The notes beneath the pieces were generated by a model, which saw only the letters and a program-made list of their open reading frames with translations, made no database searches and had not been told where the DNA came from. Both the position numbers and the translations under genes were made by a program. Source: Morinoia aosen (taxonomy: Eukaryota; Arthropoda; Malacostraca; Amphipoda; Talitridae). Taken from it: 64,000 nt of DNA. The first letter of the stretch is position 1. The number at the start of each line of letters is the position of its first letter. The stretch covers positions 3,531,177 through 3,595,176 of the forward strand of contig CM059559.1 of NCBI GenBank assembly GCA_030386875.1. Reading direction: 5' to 3'. Shown here piece after piece: positions 11,309-22,600 of this stretch.

Positions 11309-13227
11309 TAGTGCGGGGTGTGCAGTAGTGCGGGGTGTGCAGTAGTGCGAGGTGTGCAGTAGTGCGGGGTGTGCAGTAGTGCGGGGTGTGCAGTAGTGCG
11401 AGGTGTGCAGTAGTGCGGGGTGTGCAGTAGTGCGGGGTGTGCAGTAGTGCGGGGTGTGCAGTAGTGCGGGGTGTGCAGTAGTGCGGGGTGTGCAGTAGTG
11501 CGGGGTGTGCAGTAGTGCGGGGTGTGCAGTAGTGCGGGGTGTGCAGTAGTGCGGGGTGTGCAGTAGTGCGGGGTGTGCAGTAGTGCGGGGTGTGCAGTAG
11601 TGCGGGGTGTGCAGTAGTGCGGGGTGTGCAGTAGTGCGGGTGTGTGCAGTAGTGCGGGTGTGTGCAGTAGTGCGGGTGTGTGCAGTAGTGCGGGTGTGTG
11701 CAGTAGTGCGGGTGTGTGCAGTAGTGCGGGTGTGTGCAGTAGTGCGGGTGTGTGCAGTAGTGCGGGTGTGTGCAGTAGTGCGAGGTGTGCAGTAGTGCGA
11801 GGTGTGCAGTAGTGCGGGGTGTGCAGTAGTGCGGGGTGTGCAGTAGTGCGGGGTGTGCAGTAGTGCGGGGTGTGCAGTAGTGCGGGGTGTGCAGTAGTGC
11901 GGGGTGTGCAGTAGTGCGGGGTGTGCAGTAGTGCGGGGTGTGCAGTAGTGCGGGGTGTGCAGTAGTGCGAGGTGTGCAGTAGTGCGAGGTGTGCAGTAGT
12001 GCGAGGTGTGCAGTAGTGCGGGGTGTGCAGTAGTGCGGGGTGTGCAGTAGTGCGGGGTGTGCAGTAGTGCGGGGTGTGCAGTAGTGCGGGGTGTGCAGTA
12101 GTGCGGGGTGTGCAGTAGTGCGGGGTGTGCAGTAGTGCGAGGTGTGCAGTAGTGCGAGGTGTGCAGTAGTGCGAGGTGTGCAGTAGTGCGAGGTGTGCAG
12201 TAGTGCGAGGTGTGCAGTAGTGCGAGGTGTGCAGTAGTGCGAGGTGTGCAGTAGTGCGAGGTGTGCAGTAGTGCGAGGTGTGCAGTAGTGCGGGGTGTGC
12301 AGTAGTGCGGGGTGTGCAGTAGTGCGGGGTGCGCAGTAGTGCGAGGTGCGCAGTAGTGCGAGGTGTGCAGTAGTGCGAGGTGTGCAGTAGTGCGAGGTGT
12401 GCAGTAGTGCGAGGTGTGCAGTAGTGCGAGGTGTGCAGTAGTGCGAGGTGTGCAGTAGTGCGAGGTGTGCAGTAGTGCGAGGTGTGCAGTAGTGCGAGGT
12501 GTGCAGTAGTGCGAGGTGTGCAGTAGTGCGGGGTGTGCTGTAGTGCGAGGTGTGCAGTAGTGCGGGGTGTGCAGTAGTGCGGGGTGTGCAGTAGTGCGGG
12601 GTGTGCAGTAGTGCGGGGTGTGCAGTAGTGCGAGGTGTGCAGTAGTGCGGGGTGTGCAGTAGTGCGGGGTGTGCAGTAGTGCGGGGTGTGCAGTAGTGCG
12701 GGGTGTGCAGTAGTGCGGGGTGTGCAGTAGTGCGGGGTGTGCAGTAGTGCGGGTTGTGCAGTAGTGCGGGGTGTGCAGTAGTGCGGGGTGTGCAGTAGTG
12801 CGAGGTGTGCAGTAGTGCGAGGTGTGCAGTAGTGCGGGGTGTGCAGTAGTGCGAGGTGTGCAGTAGTGCGAGGTGTGCAGTAGTGCGAGGTGTGCAGTAG
12901 TGCGAGGTGTGCAGTAGTGCGAGGTGTGCAGTAGTGCGAGGTGTGCAGTAGTGCGAGGTGTGCAGTAGTGCGAGGTGTGCAGTAGTGCGGGGTGTGCAGT
13001 AGTGCGGGGTGTGCAGTAGTGCGAGGTGCGCAGTAGTGCGAGGTGCGCAGTAGTGCGAGGTGTGCAGTAGTGCGAGGTGTGCAGTAGTGCGAGGTGTGCA
13101 GTAGTGCGAGGTGTGCAGTAGTGCGAGGTGTGCAGTAGTGCGAGGTGTGCAGTAGTGCGAGGTGTGCAGTAGTGCGAGGTGTGCAGTAGTGCGGGGTGTG
13201 CAGTAGTGCGAGGTTGGCAGTAGTGGG
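11309..13227. repeat. G-rich minisatellite, 17-bp block
   Basis: About 110 units of GTGCGGGGTGTGCAGTA and its GTGCGAGG variant (17 bp), with an inserted run of 18-bp units GTGCGGGTGTGTGCAGTA at about 11634-11780. The G and A variants are clustered rather than random, so blocks have been copied as groups. The array ends in GCGAGGTTGGCAGTAGTGGG near 13227. The minus strand is open in all frames because no unit contains a stop, which explains a 1427-codon open frame here. Confidence 0.94.
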
Positions 13228-13582
13228 AAACAAATTCGTTAATTCCAGATCGAATTGACGAAGAAAAAATTCAAGTAGCAATCATAAATTCATGCTGATC
13301 AGTCTAAAAAATACGCCAGAAGTTGGTGCTCGGCAACTTTCTATTCAGGAAAATCTTTGTATACATACTTTGCATAAGACAATTTATGTACAAACTAGCA
13401 TTGAAAGTTTCACTGTCCAACTGGAATCCTAAGGAAAGCGTTTTGCAATGTTTTAAAATTTCGGAAAACCTATTCAAGTTCGAAGGCATTAAAACTCTAC
13501 ATTATTATTTTGCATCAAAACTAGGGCCCGTAAAAATAGGTCTTGCCTTTGCGAGACTGAACAGGCCGAGCCGGTGACGTCA
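13228..13582 (-). other. 3' flank of the minus-strand RNF220 gene
   Basis: This is the presumed 3' UTR between the stop codon and the G-rich array. I see no AATAAA or ATTAAA on the minus strand in this stretch, so the cleavage site is not predicted. If transcription continues, the RNA would run into the C-rich strand of the array. Confidence 0.4.
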
Positions 13583-13654
13583 TCACAGGTACAGTCTGCG
13601 CAGGTCGCTTAGTCCGACGATGCCGAGGCATTGAGGGCACTGCCGTTTGTTCAC
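13583..13654 (-). CDS. RNF220: RNF220 terminal exon with stop
   Basis: The acceptor reads ATCCGAAG before 13654 (minus strand). The exon is 72 bp and encodes VNKRQCPQC then a tail ending SDLRRLYL and TGA at 13585-13583. It supplies the last RING zinc pair and the conserved family C-terminus. Phase 0 matches the preceding exon, and its length matches the plus-strand paralogue's last exon. Confidence 0.9.
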   Translation of the reverse strand: MNKRQCPQCLGIVGLSDLRRLYL

Positions 13655-16600
13655 CTTCGGATAAAAGAACGATTATTATCTTCGAAGTTATTTAAACGCG
13701 AGCTAAGATCACTAACAGTATGCAACTTCTCAGCTGCTGAAGGCAAAGGTAGGAGAAATTAGAGATATTACACGACCAGGTCAGATTGCCTGAAGTAATA
13801 CGTGCACAGCAACGAAGAGAGCAAGCGATCCGCAATAAGTTATACCTAACACCTTGACCGCGATGGGTTGAAATGATGGTCAACATTCAACTCAAATTCA
13901 AGGTCAATTGTAGAAAGTAAGTTTGGAAATAGTAAACATTAACGAGTATTTTCAAAATTACTCAAATTTTGAAAATAGTAAACGTTCCCTGGATCGTGAT
14001 TTCCTTTGGTTTAGATCAAGTATTTGTAAAAATTGAATTGGTCACTACTGTTCGGTCAGCACCATTATAAAAAATTCCCTCGTAGTGCACCGACGGCTCC
14101 TGTCGCGGTCAAAGTGTTGAACATCTCTAAAAGACAGATATAAAAGAATGATGGATTTGATTAGATTAGTCGTTAGTTTTAGCCTCCATACCCGCAGCAA
14201 CAAATGCGATCCAAAGAAAGGAAGGCACCATTTAGTATGGAGTTAAGGAAACGCGGAATCTACGCAGAAAGAGCATAGAAACAGTAACTTAGGAAAGAAG
14301 ATTATGAAACAAGACCAAAGTTGAAGAAGAAAGTAGTAGGTGCTGAAAAACAGGACAGCAGTGAACCGAAAAAATGTAGTCCTTAACATAACAGAAACAT
14401 TTTATTTCAACAACAAAAAAGCCTACCTAACCTTTAGCTCGGGCCCTCACATTGTCCCCCTGGGAGCGCTGGTTCCCATAGACACAATAGTTGTATCACC
14501 CTGAGGGGAAAGAATGATGGATGCTGGCTGCATGCAACACAAATCTTTTTATCATTATGCAATAAATCTTTAACTTTCTACGAGAACAATATTAATTCAC
14601 ACATTCATTGCGGTATGACCCACCGTTGGTCGTGTTTAAGTTTTCCAGCTGCAGAAGCAAGCCATCGATGGGTCGTTTGAAAAGTTTTCAACCATCTTTT
14701 CAAATTAATGGTATTTATTTTAGCCAGTTAATGTTTGCTATTCATTAAATTTTGAAAAACCTTTAACTTTAAATTTGAGTCGGATATTGAACTTAAGTTT
14801 AACCCATCGCAGTCTATGTGTTAAAGCACCTAACTGTGGGAAAATTCAATTTCAAAACAAAGCCTCCAACGAGGGTTGGTAAAAACAGTTTAGCAGACAA
14901 CAAAGCCGCGTCATCGTCAGCAAAAAATGTTTTAATTTTTGACACTCCTCATTCAACCAGATTTATACACAAAGATTAAAAGCAGGCTATTGGATCAGGA
15001 TACAGAGCTGGCTTTTAGAAATGGATACAAGCCAAGATATTGTATGAAGTAACACGTCCACTTAGAAAAGCAGCTTATACATTTGAAGAAATCATCGTGC
15101 CGAGGCTCGCGCTGCGCAGGTTAGCACAGTGACATATTTTTTAAAAGCGCCAAGGCTGTCGCAGAGATGCATTTTTGTGCATAGAGAATGAGGGTACACA
15201 CACAAAGTGAGGGTACACACACAGAGTGAGGGTACACACACAGAGTGAGGGTACACACAGAGATACAGCACAGAGTACCTACCAGAGTACTGAGCCAGCA
15301 GGAGCGGCAGTGGACGTGCCAACATACCGTCGACACGAGAGGTTCTTCGTACGTTCCCTAAAAGAAGAAAATAAGATCTTAATTAATGATGAAAATTAGC
15401 TAGTAAACACTCTGCATTGACATCTACCAAAAACAGTTGCCATTCGTTGTCATTCAGTCTGATTTTGCGTTAGATGTTATGGAAATCTCTTAGAAAAGTG
15501 CTGTAACGTTTCACAGACGCTGGTCAGCGCATAAGGGTGGCCAAATTCATTTCACTTGTAATAAAGTCATCCAAAAAGACGTGACTGAAGAATTTGCAGT
15601 ACTAATGGTCACTCAAAATGGCAGCATATATGATTCATTTGATTCATACATTTTCTATAGACTATAGGCTGCCTGAAGAAGAGAAATGAAGTCACGATCT
15701 ATAATCTGACGCTCGCCTTCATGAAGGACGATCATTTGTAAAACTACCAATTTTACTCAACTGAAAATGTAGGCAAAATTCACGAAACTGTGAATAAAAC
15801 AAAGAGAGTATGCAGCTTTGGAGACATGCAATAAAACAGCTAGAAAATAATTTATATGAAACAACTTTCATTTCAATATCGTTTCACTATGGTTACACAC
15901 ACATTTTACTCGTTTTATACACAAAATGTTTGTATTTGCACACATAAACTTATGTGTGCCTGCTCAAAAAATATATATGCCTTCTCACAAATAAACTTTA
16001 CTTATATTAATACATATTTATGAAATTTTAGAAACAAGCTTTTCAAAATTGAAATTCATCTTTTTTAAATATAGCCTGCTTGAGACTTTTTAAATTAAAC
16101 TTGATCTTTTTTAAATTAAACTTGAGCTTCTTTAAATTGACCTTGAACTTTTTAAATTAAAGTTGAGCTTTTTAAAATTGAAATTGAACTTTTTTAAATT
16201 GAAATTGAACTTTTTTAAATTGAACTTGACCTTTTTTAAATTAAACTTTAGCTTTTTTAAATTGAACTTGACCTTTTTTAAATTAAACTTGAGCTTTTTT
16301 AAATTGAACTTGAGCTTTTTTAAATTAAAGTTAAAAAGCTGTAGTTTAAAATCAAGTAATAGTAAAACAAATTGTCTTTCGATTATCGCTGCTCAATAAG
16401 AAAATAAGTTCAATGGCAATGACTATTTCAAGACACAGCTGCAGCCACTTACGCGACACACGGAGCACTGCATTTGGTCAGTTGCACCGCCTGCCGCCAA
16501 CTGATGCTCCAGCTGCTCCACTTTCTCGGTCAGGGACTTCACCACCTGCAGGAATAGTTGAGAATCTTTGAGCACAACGCAAAACGAATTTAATTGATGA

Positions 16601-19600
16601 CAGAATGGTTGTATCGCACTCGTGTACTATTCAAGGTAACGCTCCTTGCAGCCCTCTCACGATAAGTTGTAATGTTCAAAATACTCGTACACTAGAAATA
16701 ATGTGTGAGGTCTTCGCTACAACCAACAAGCCATATTGCTAATGTTTGCGAAATAAATTAAAATGCTCTATTAGCAAATTTCACTACATAGTTAAAAAAT
16801 CGTAACAGTACAGCGAAATCATTTCGTAACAAGTTGTACTGCTTCAAATACCTTTGCTTCAGTTGAAATACTGTCGAATAAACAACTCTCATAGATTCCA
16901 TTCAGATAATAATTATCTCTAATTGGTTGCATAAAAACGTCAATTAGGAGCACAGACATAAAAATATTTCGCTAGCTTCACAAAATCAAAACGAATCTTT
17001 CAAATTAAAATAAAGAGTAACACAACAATTACTGCTTTCAAAAATCACGCTTATAGTTTCTCCTTCAGGAAGTAAAAAAAAAAGGCAAGCAACGTTCCAT
17101 CAAAATTTACATGATCGTTGATCACTCATTGCGAAGGATTAGGTTATTAGATTAGACAAGTTAGTTTACGCCTCCCTAACCGCAACTAAGGCGTTCAAAA
17201 TAAAGGAATGATGAAGGCACCATTTTGTATGGAGTCAAGGGAACCCAGAATCTATGCACAAGGTGTATAAAAACAGTGAATCGAGTAAGAATTTTATGAA
17301 ACTGGATATCAGTTGAAGAAGAAAATAATAGATCCTGTAAAACAGGTCAGCAGTGAACCTAAAAAAGTGGGTCCGTTGCAAGCAGAAAACTCATTCTATT
17401 TCAACAAAAAGAAGGCCTAGCGAACCATTTGCTCGGGACCTCACATGTTCCCCAAGGGAGCGCCAATTTATTAAGATACAATATATATATCCCCCCAGGA
17501 AACCTCTTACTATAGAATCTCAAGTTATCAAAAACTTAATCAAATATTTAGAACGTAACATGAGCGTCTAAGCCAGGTCCTAGATAAGAACAAAAACAAA
17601 AAGTCAAAGAAAACAAAAAACAAAACAAAAACAGTAATTTCCATCTCATAACTTCTCATGTTTTGAGGTGAACAACTGCAAGGTAACGTAATTACCATCC
17701 CATAAATACCCTGATGCATACTTCTGTGGCAAACAACGAATAAAAGGAACAAACGTTCAGATCGCAATTAATATTTAATTTTAATGCATTTTCATGTTCA
17801 CGATTTTTGAATATTTTCAATAAGTACAAAAGAGTGAACAGAACATCATAAATAGCCATTAGTTTCAGATTTGCTCAGCCCCCGTTAAACAATTACATCA
17901 AGACAAGAAAAAAAAGTCCAGTCACCTGGCGAAGACGGCTTTCTCCAGACCCAGATGTACTATCTGCAGCGCTGTAGGCTTCCAGGGTCAACGTGGTGTT
18001 ACCTTTGCTTTCCGCGGTCGTTTTCTGCTGGCCGGTGGATGAAGAACCAACATCCTGCGAGTCGTGCGTTTTCAGAGGAGTTTCGCTGTCTTCTTCGACG
18101 TCAGCTTCTTGGGACGTCGATTTCTGCTGGACAGTGGATGGAGAACCAACATTCTGTAAGTCGAGCGTTTCCGGAGCAGTTTTGTTGTCATCTTCGATGT
18201 CAGCTTCTTGGGACGTCGATTTCTTCTGGCCGGTGGATGAAGAACCAACATTCTGTAAGTCAAGCGCTGCCAGTGCAGGAGTTTTGTTGTCTTGGGTAAC
18301 ACTCCGGTGTGCAGGCAAAACTTCGCGTGTATTGCGGGCAGCAGACACGGTGCTCGTGCGTTGGTCTGTTTCCTCATCGCTGCTCTGTGGAGACGGGGCC
18401 CCAGCTTCCAGGGACGTGGTACGGCTGCTCGTGACAGACTTTGTGTCAAATAATGACTGATGTGTCGAGAAGGGCATCAGTATCTGACGTCGACAGCTCG
18501 AGAAACATCAATATGAAATACCTACGTCTGAACAGGACATTAGTTTATATTAATGTCTAGATACGAGCGTAGACGCACGACCGTGGAACTGATGAACAAA
18601 GTACGACAGTTCTAGAAGCCCGACTAAGTTTCGCAGCAATAAAAAAAAACTCGAGCATGAGTTCTAGCCCTGAAAGTAAGTAATCGACCTTAACTTGAAG
18701 TAGACGAAATGACCAACAAAAACAGCGAGAATCTAATCTCGATCTCTCTCTCGTTGGTAGTTTTACCAGCCGAGGCAGCTTTTAGAAGGTTCTCCAAAGC
18801 CTACCTTTGACTGGGAGAAAAGCAACAGCTAAAGAAGTTTCAAACCCAAAAGACATGAAAGCAAGCTTTCTTCAAGATGAAAGAGCCGAACAAAACTCTC
18901 ACTACTGTTTAGAAGTCAAAGTTGCCCAAAACGCAATCAACAAACGAGGAACGCGAAATCTATGCACAAGATGTATAGAAACACTACGTTGTGAAAAAAG
19001 GTGTATAAAACGAGATAGAATTTGAAGTTGGAAGTAGTAGGTGCTGAAAAACAGGACAGCAGTGAACTGAACATTCTATTTCAACTGACATTCTATTTCA
19101 ACATAAAGAAGGCCTACCTACCCTTAAAATTTAGCCCGGGACCTCACATATTCACCCTAGGAGTACTATTTCCCGTAGGTACAATAGTCGTGTCCCTCTT
19201 AGAGGAAAGAGTTTTAAAGACAAAAGACAAACATTTTACAAGATCAAAAGCTAAACTAAACTCTCACTACCGTCAAGAAGCAGAAGTTGCCCAAGACGCA
19301 AAGGTATTACAGTTAGAGCGAGGAGAACAGAAAAAAACCTGAAGGTTGCATAGTTGAGAAGTGAGAGCAGGTCCGCCCCTCCCCTGCCCCCGGCAGCCCC
19401 TCATTTAAAGAGGACGCAGCCATGCCCTCTGCCTTCAACTGGCGCTCCGCCTCGGCTTTTGATCCGGCAGAAAAATAAACGAAATGCAAACTCAGTTCTA
19501 TAGTTCTCTGGCAAGTGCTCTGCTCCTTTATGTATTTATGCTTCAATCTTTTCTTGTTACTCCATTATGTATAGAGTATGAGATCTCGATGTAAAGCATA

Positions 19601-22600
19601 ACCTAAAGTGTTCTTCACTGTTATAGAAAGGTAGAAAATTTTCCAACGACACAACTTCTATCAAGAGCTTTATCGTAACAATAACCTAGTATGCTGTTAA
19701 TCAAAGGATTCTTGTTTTATTAGGATTTAAATAGAGTACATTAAACTTCTATGACCTTCATGAAAATACAAGCCATCAGTATTGTGAAAACATACTTCAT
19801 ACAAAAAATCAATTGATCTATCAACTTCGTCAAATTTGGAGTGCGATAGCACCATATGATTGCAGTACAAATTGAAGAATAAAACGTAAAAGTTTCAAGT
19901 CCCACCTACAGTCGAGGTTTAGCGTGTGGAATTGACACTTTGACCGCGACGTACGTGCGCCGCCAGTGTACACGGAAGTAATTTTTACAATGCTGCTGAC
20001 CGACCCGTAGCCACAAACTCAATTTGCATGAATACTCAAAATTAAATCAAAGCTCGATCCAGTTAATGTTGCTGTTTTCAAAATTGCTCACTAAAATCGA
20101 CTATGAATTTGCGTTAAATATTTTTTAGTTTAACCCAGTGAAGTCAACGTAGTAACTGCCGTTGTCCATGCAGTAACTACAGAAGGACCAGAGAGTTGAG
20201 TACCAATCGCTGTGAAATTACCGATGCACTCATGGCACAACCCTCTTTCTCTGCTGAAAATTTGCCTTACCGTGTCAAAAGTTAAACAACAAGTTTATGT
20301 CCTAGCTATAGAAGTTGTTCTAATACGAGAGTTATACAGCAAATTTTTGTCCTATACTTCTTCACAATTTTTTCATGTTATTCGCAAGCTCTCTGCACGT
20401 CCTCTGAAAGTTCTTTAAAAGTTCTGCATAAGTTCAGGGCGACTTCTCTGCAGATTAGATTAGTCGTTAGTTTTAGCCTCCCTACCCAGCAACAATTGCG
20501 ATCCAAAGAGAGGAAGGAGGAAGGCACCATTTAGTATGGAGTTGAGGAAACGCGGAATCTACGCAGAAAGGCATAGAAACAGTTAGTTGTGAAAGAAGAT
20601 TATGAAACAAGACCAAAGTTGAAGAAGACAGTAGTAGGTGCTGAAAAACAGGACAGCAGTGAACCGAAAAAAGGTGGTCCTTAACATAACAAAAACATTA
20701 TATTTCAACAAAAAGAAGGCCTACCTAACTCTCAGCTCAGGCCCTCACATTGTCCCCCTGGGAGCGCTAGTTCCCATAGATACAATAATTGTAGCCCCCT
20801 GAGGGGCGACTTCTCTGCAATTTAAATCAATTTGAGTTAGGTTAAACCAGCTCAGCTCTAATCAGGTCACGGCAAAATATAATAAGCAAATTACTTCTAG
20901 GCCCCAAAAATAAAGAATCAGGCCTTCTTACTCAAGAAGCCCGAAATGTCGATTGTAAGAAAATTTATGAATGCACATATATTTGAGGCACATCAACACT
21001 TGGGGCTTTTCAGTCTGTATATTGCAACATTATTGATGGCTGATCAAAATCAAGGGCTATTTCATATTTTTCTCTGACATATTAACGTTCGTAAAGTGCT
21101 CGATTGATTTGCCTTTGTTTATCAGTATTTTTTGTGGAAATGATTTTAATGCTCTATTTCAATGGAAAAATCGGTATACGTGTTAAGACCGATTGAAGAA
21201 ATTCGGTGTATGCGCCCAACGTCAACTAGTCAGAAGTGTGCAATGAAACATTTATCAATCAACCCTAGGTTAGGCTAGGTTAAGCTATGTTAAGCTTGGT
21301 TAAGATTAGTTTAGATTAGTTAAGCTTGGTTAGGTTAGGTTAGGTTACGCCCTTATAGCTCACAAAAACAGAATAAAACAGCACAAAAAAAAACAAAAGC
21401 AATTGAATTTTAGGCCCCAATTCTATAAGCAGGTCCCCTATTTCCTGAAATACCCCAAATGTGCAATTTTCGTAAAATACACGAATATTATCCTAAACTA
21501 ACACGTTTTGCAAGCACTCTTGGAAACGTGCTCAAGGAACTGCATGGAGCTCTAAATTTTAATTGTTCATCTTTTTATAATGGCTTGAAATGAATTACAA
21601 GGATCAATCATGACCTAACATAACCAAACCTATATAACCTACCCTTGCGTAACCTATATTGATTGAAAGCAATATGTTAAGCATATTTTCAACGAGGTGA
21701 TGTCATACGTTACACCGGGAAAATCAACTGGCTGTTTCATAAACCGATTATTTTTGCAATTACGTATAAATTTTTCCCGTGGATAGATTTTCTGGAATCT
21801 AAAATTTAATGTGAATCAAACTTTGAAGAAAAGCACAAAAAAAGTTGAGTAAAACGATCGAACATTAATTTTTTGCACATCAATTTGTCAAAGAAAATGA
21901 GGGTTTTAAAAAAGCACTCATTTTGAGCAGCCCTCTAATGCAGCAATTGATGTATGCACCGAACAGCGCACAAGTGTTGATTTGTAGCAAATGCAGTTTT
22001 TTTGAACATTCTTATGTTCTTTGTTAGCAAGTGATTATATTTTTTTTAAATAATACGTATCCCAAGAAATAGCGAAATTTGAACGAGCACTTCGCAAATA
22101 ATTAGAAAAAGCGTAAGATTAGATTAGTTGTAAGTTTAAGCCTCCTTTAACCGCAATAAAGGCATTCCTAAAAGAAGATAGAAGAAGGCACCCTTTATTA
22201 TGGACTGAAGGGAACGTAGAATCTATGCACAAGGTACATAAAAATAATGAGTTTATAAAGAAGTTTGTGAAACAAGAGAAAATCTGCTGAAGAACGGAGT
22301 AGGTTCTGAGAAAATAGGACAGCAGTTAACTACAAAAAAAAAGATAGTCGGTCACAAAACAAAAACTATTCTATTTCAACATAAAGAGGGCCTTCCCAAC
22401 TTTTAGCACGGGACCTCACATATTTCCCCTAGGAGTACCAATTCCCATAGGTACAATAGTTGTGTCCCTCTGAGAGGAAAAAAGCGCAATTATTCAAACT
22501 TTTGGAAGTTGCAAAAAAAGATAGGATGATAGCAAGAATGTGATCATCGGGAGTCCAACCCACAACAGCTACAACAGATCCTGGATGCCGCGTGGTGACA

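Noticed and set aside
8998..13281. Minus-strand open frame of 1427 codons (His/Thr/Pro/Tyr-rich)
   Set aside because: It follows the G-rich minisatellite exactly. The repeat units contain no stop in any frame, so length is meaningless; no start context, splice context or homologue.
15071..15170. Minus-strand sequence beginning GAFKKY as last RNF220 exon
   Set aside because: Superficially like GAKK but lacks the CPQC pair; the exon at 13654-13583 has CPQC, DLRRLYL, the right phase and a stop.
21320..21350. True telomere
   Set aside because: Only about three TTAGG pentamers, within unique sequence and between inverted repeats.
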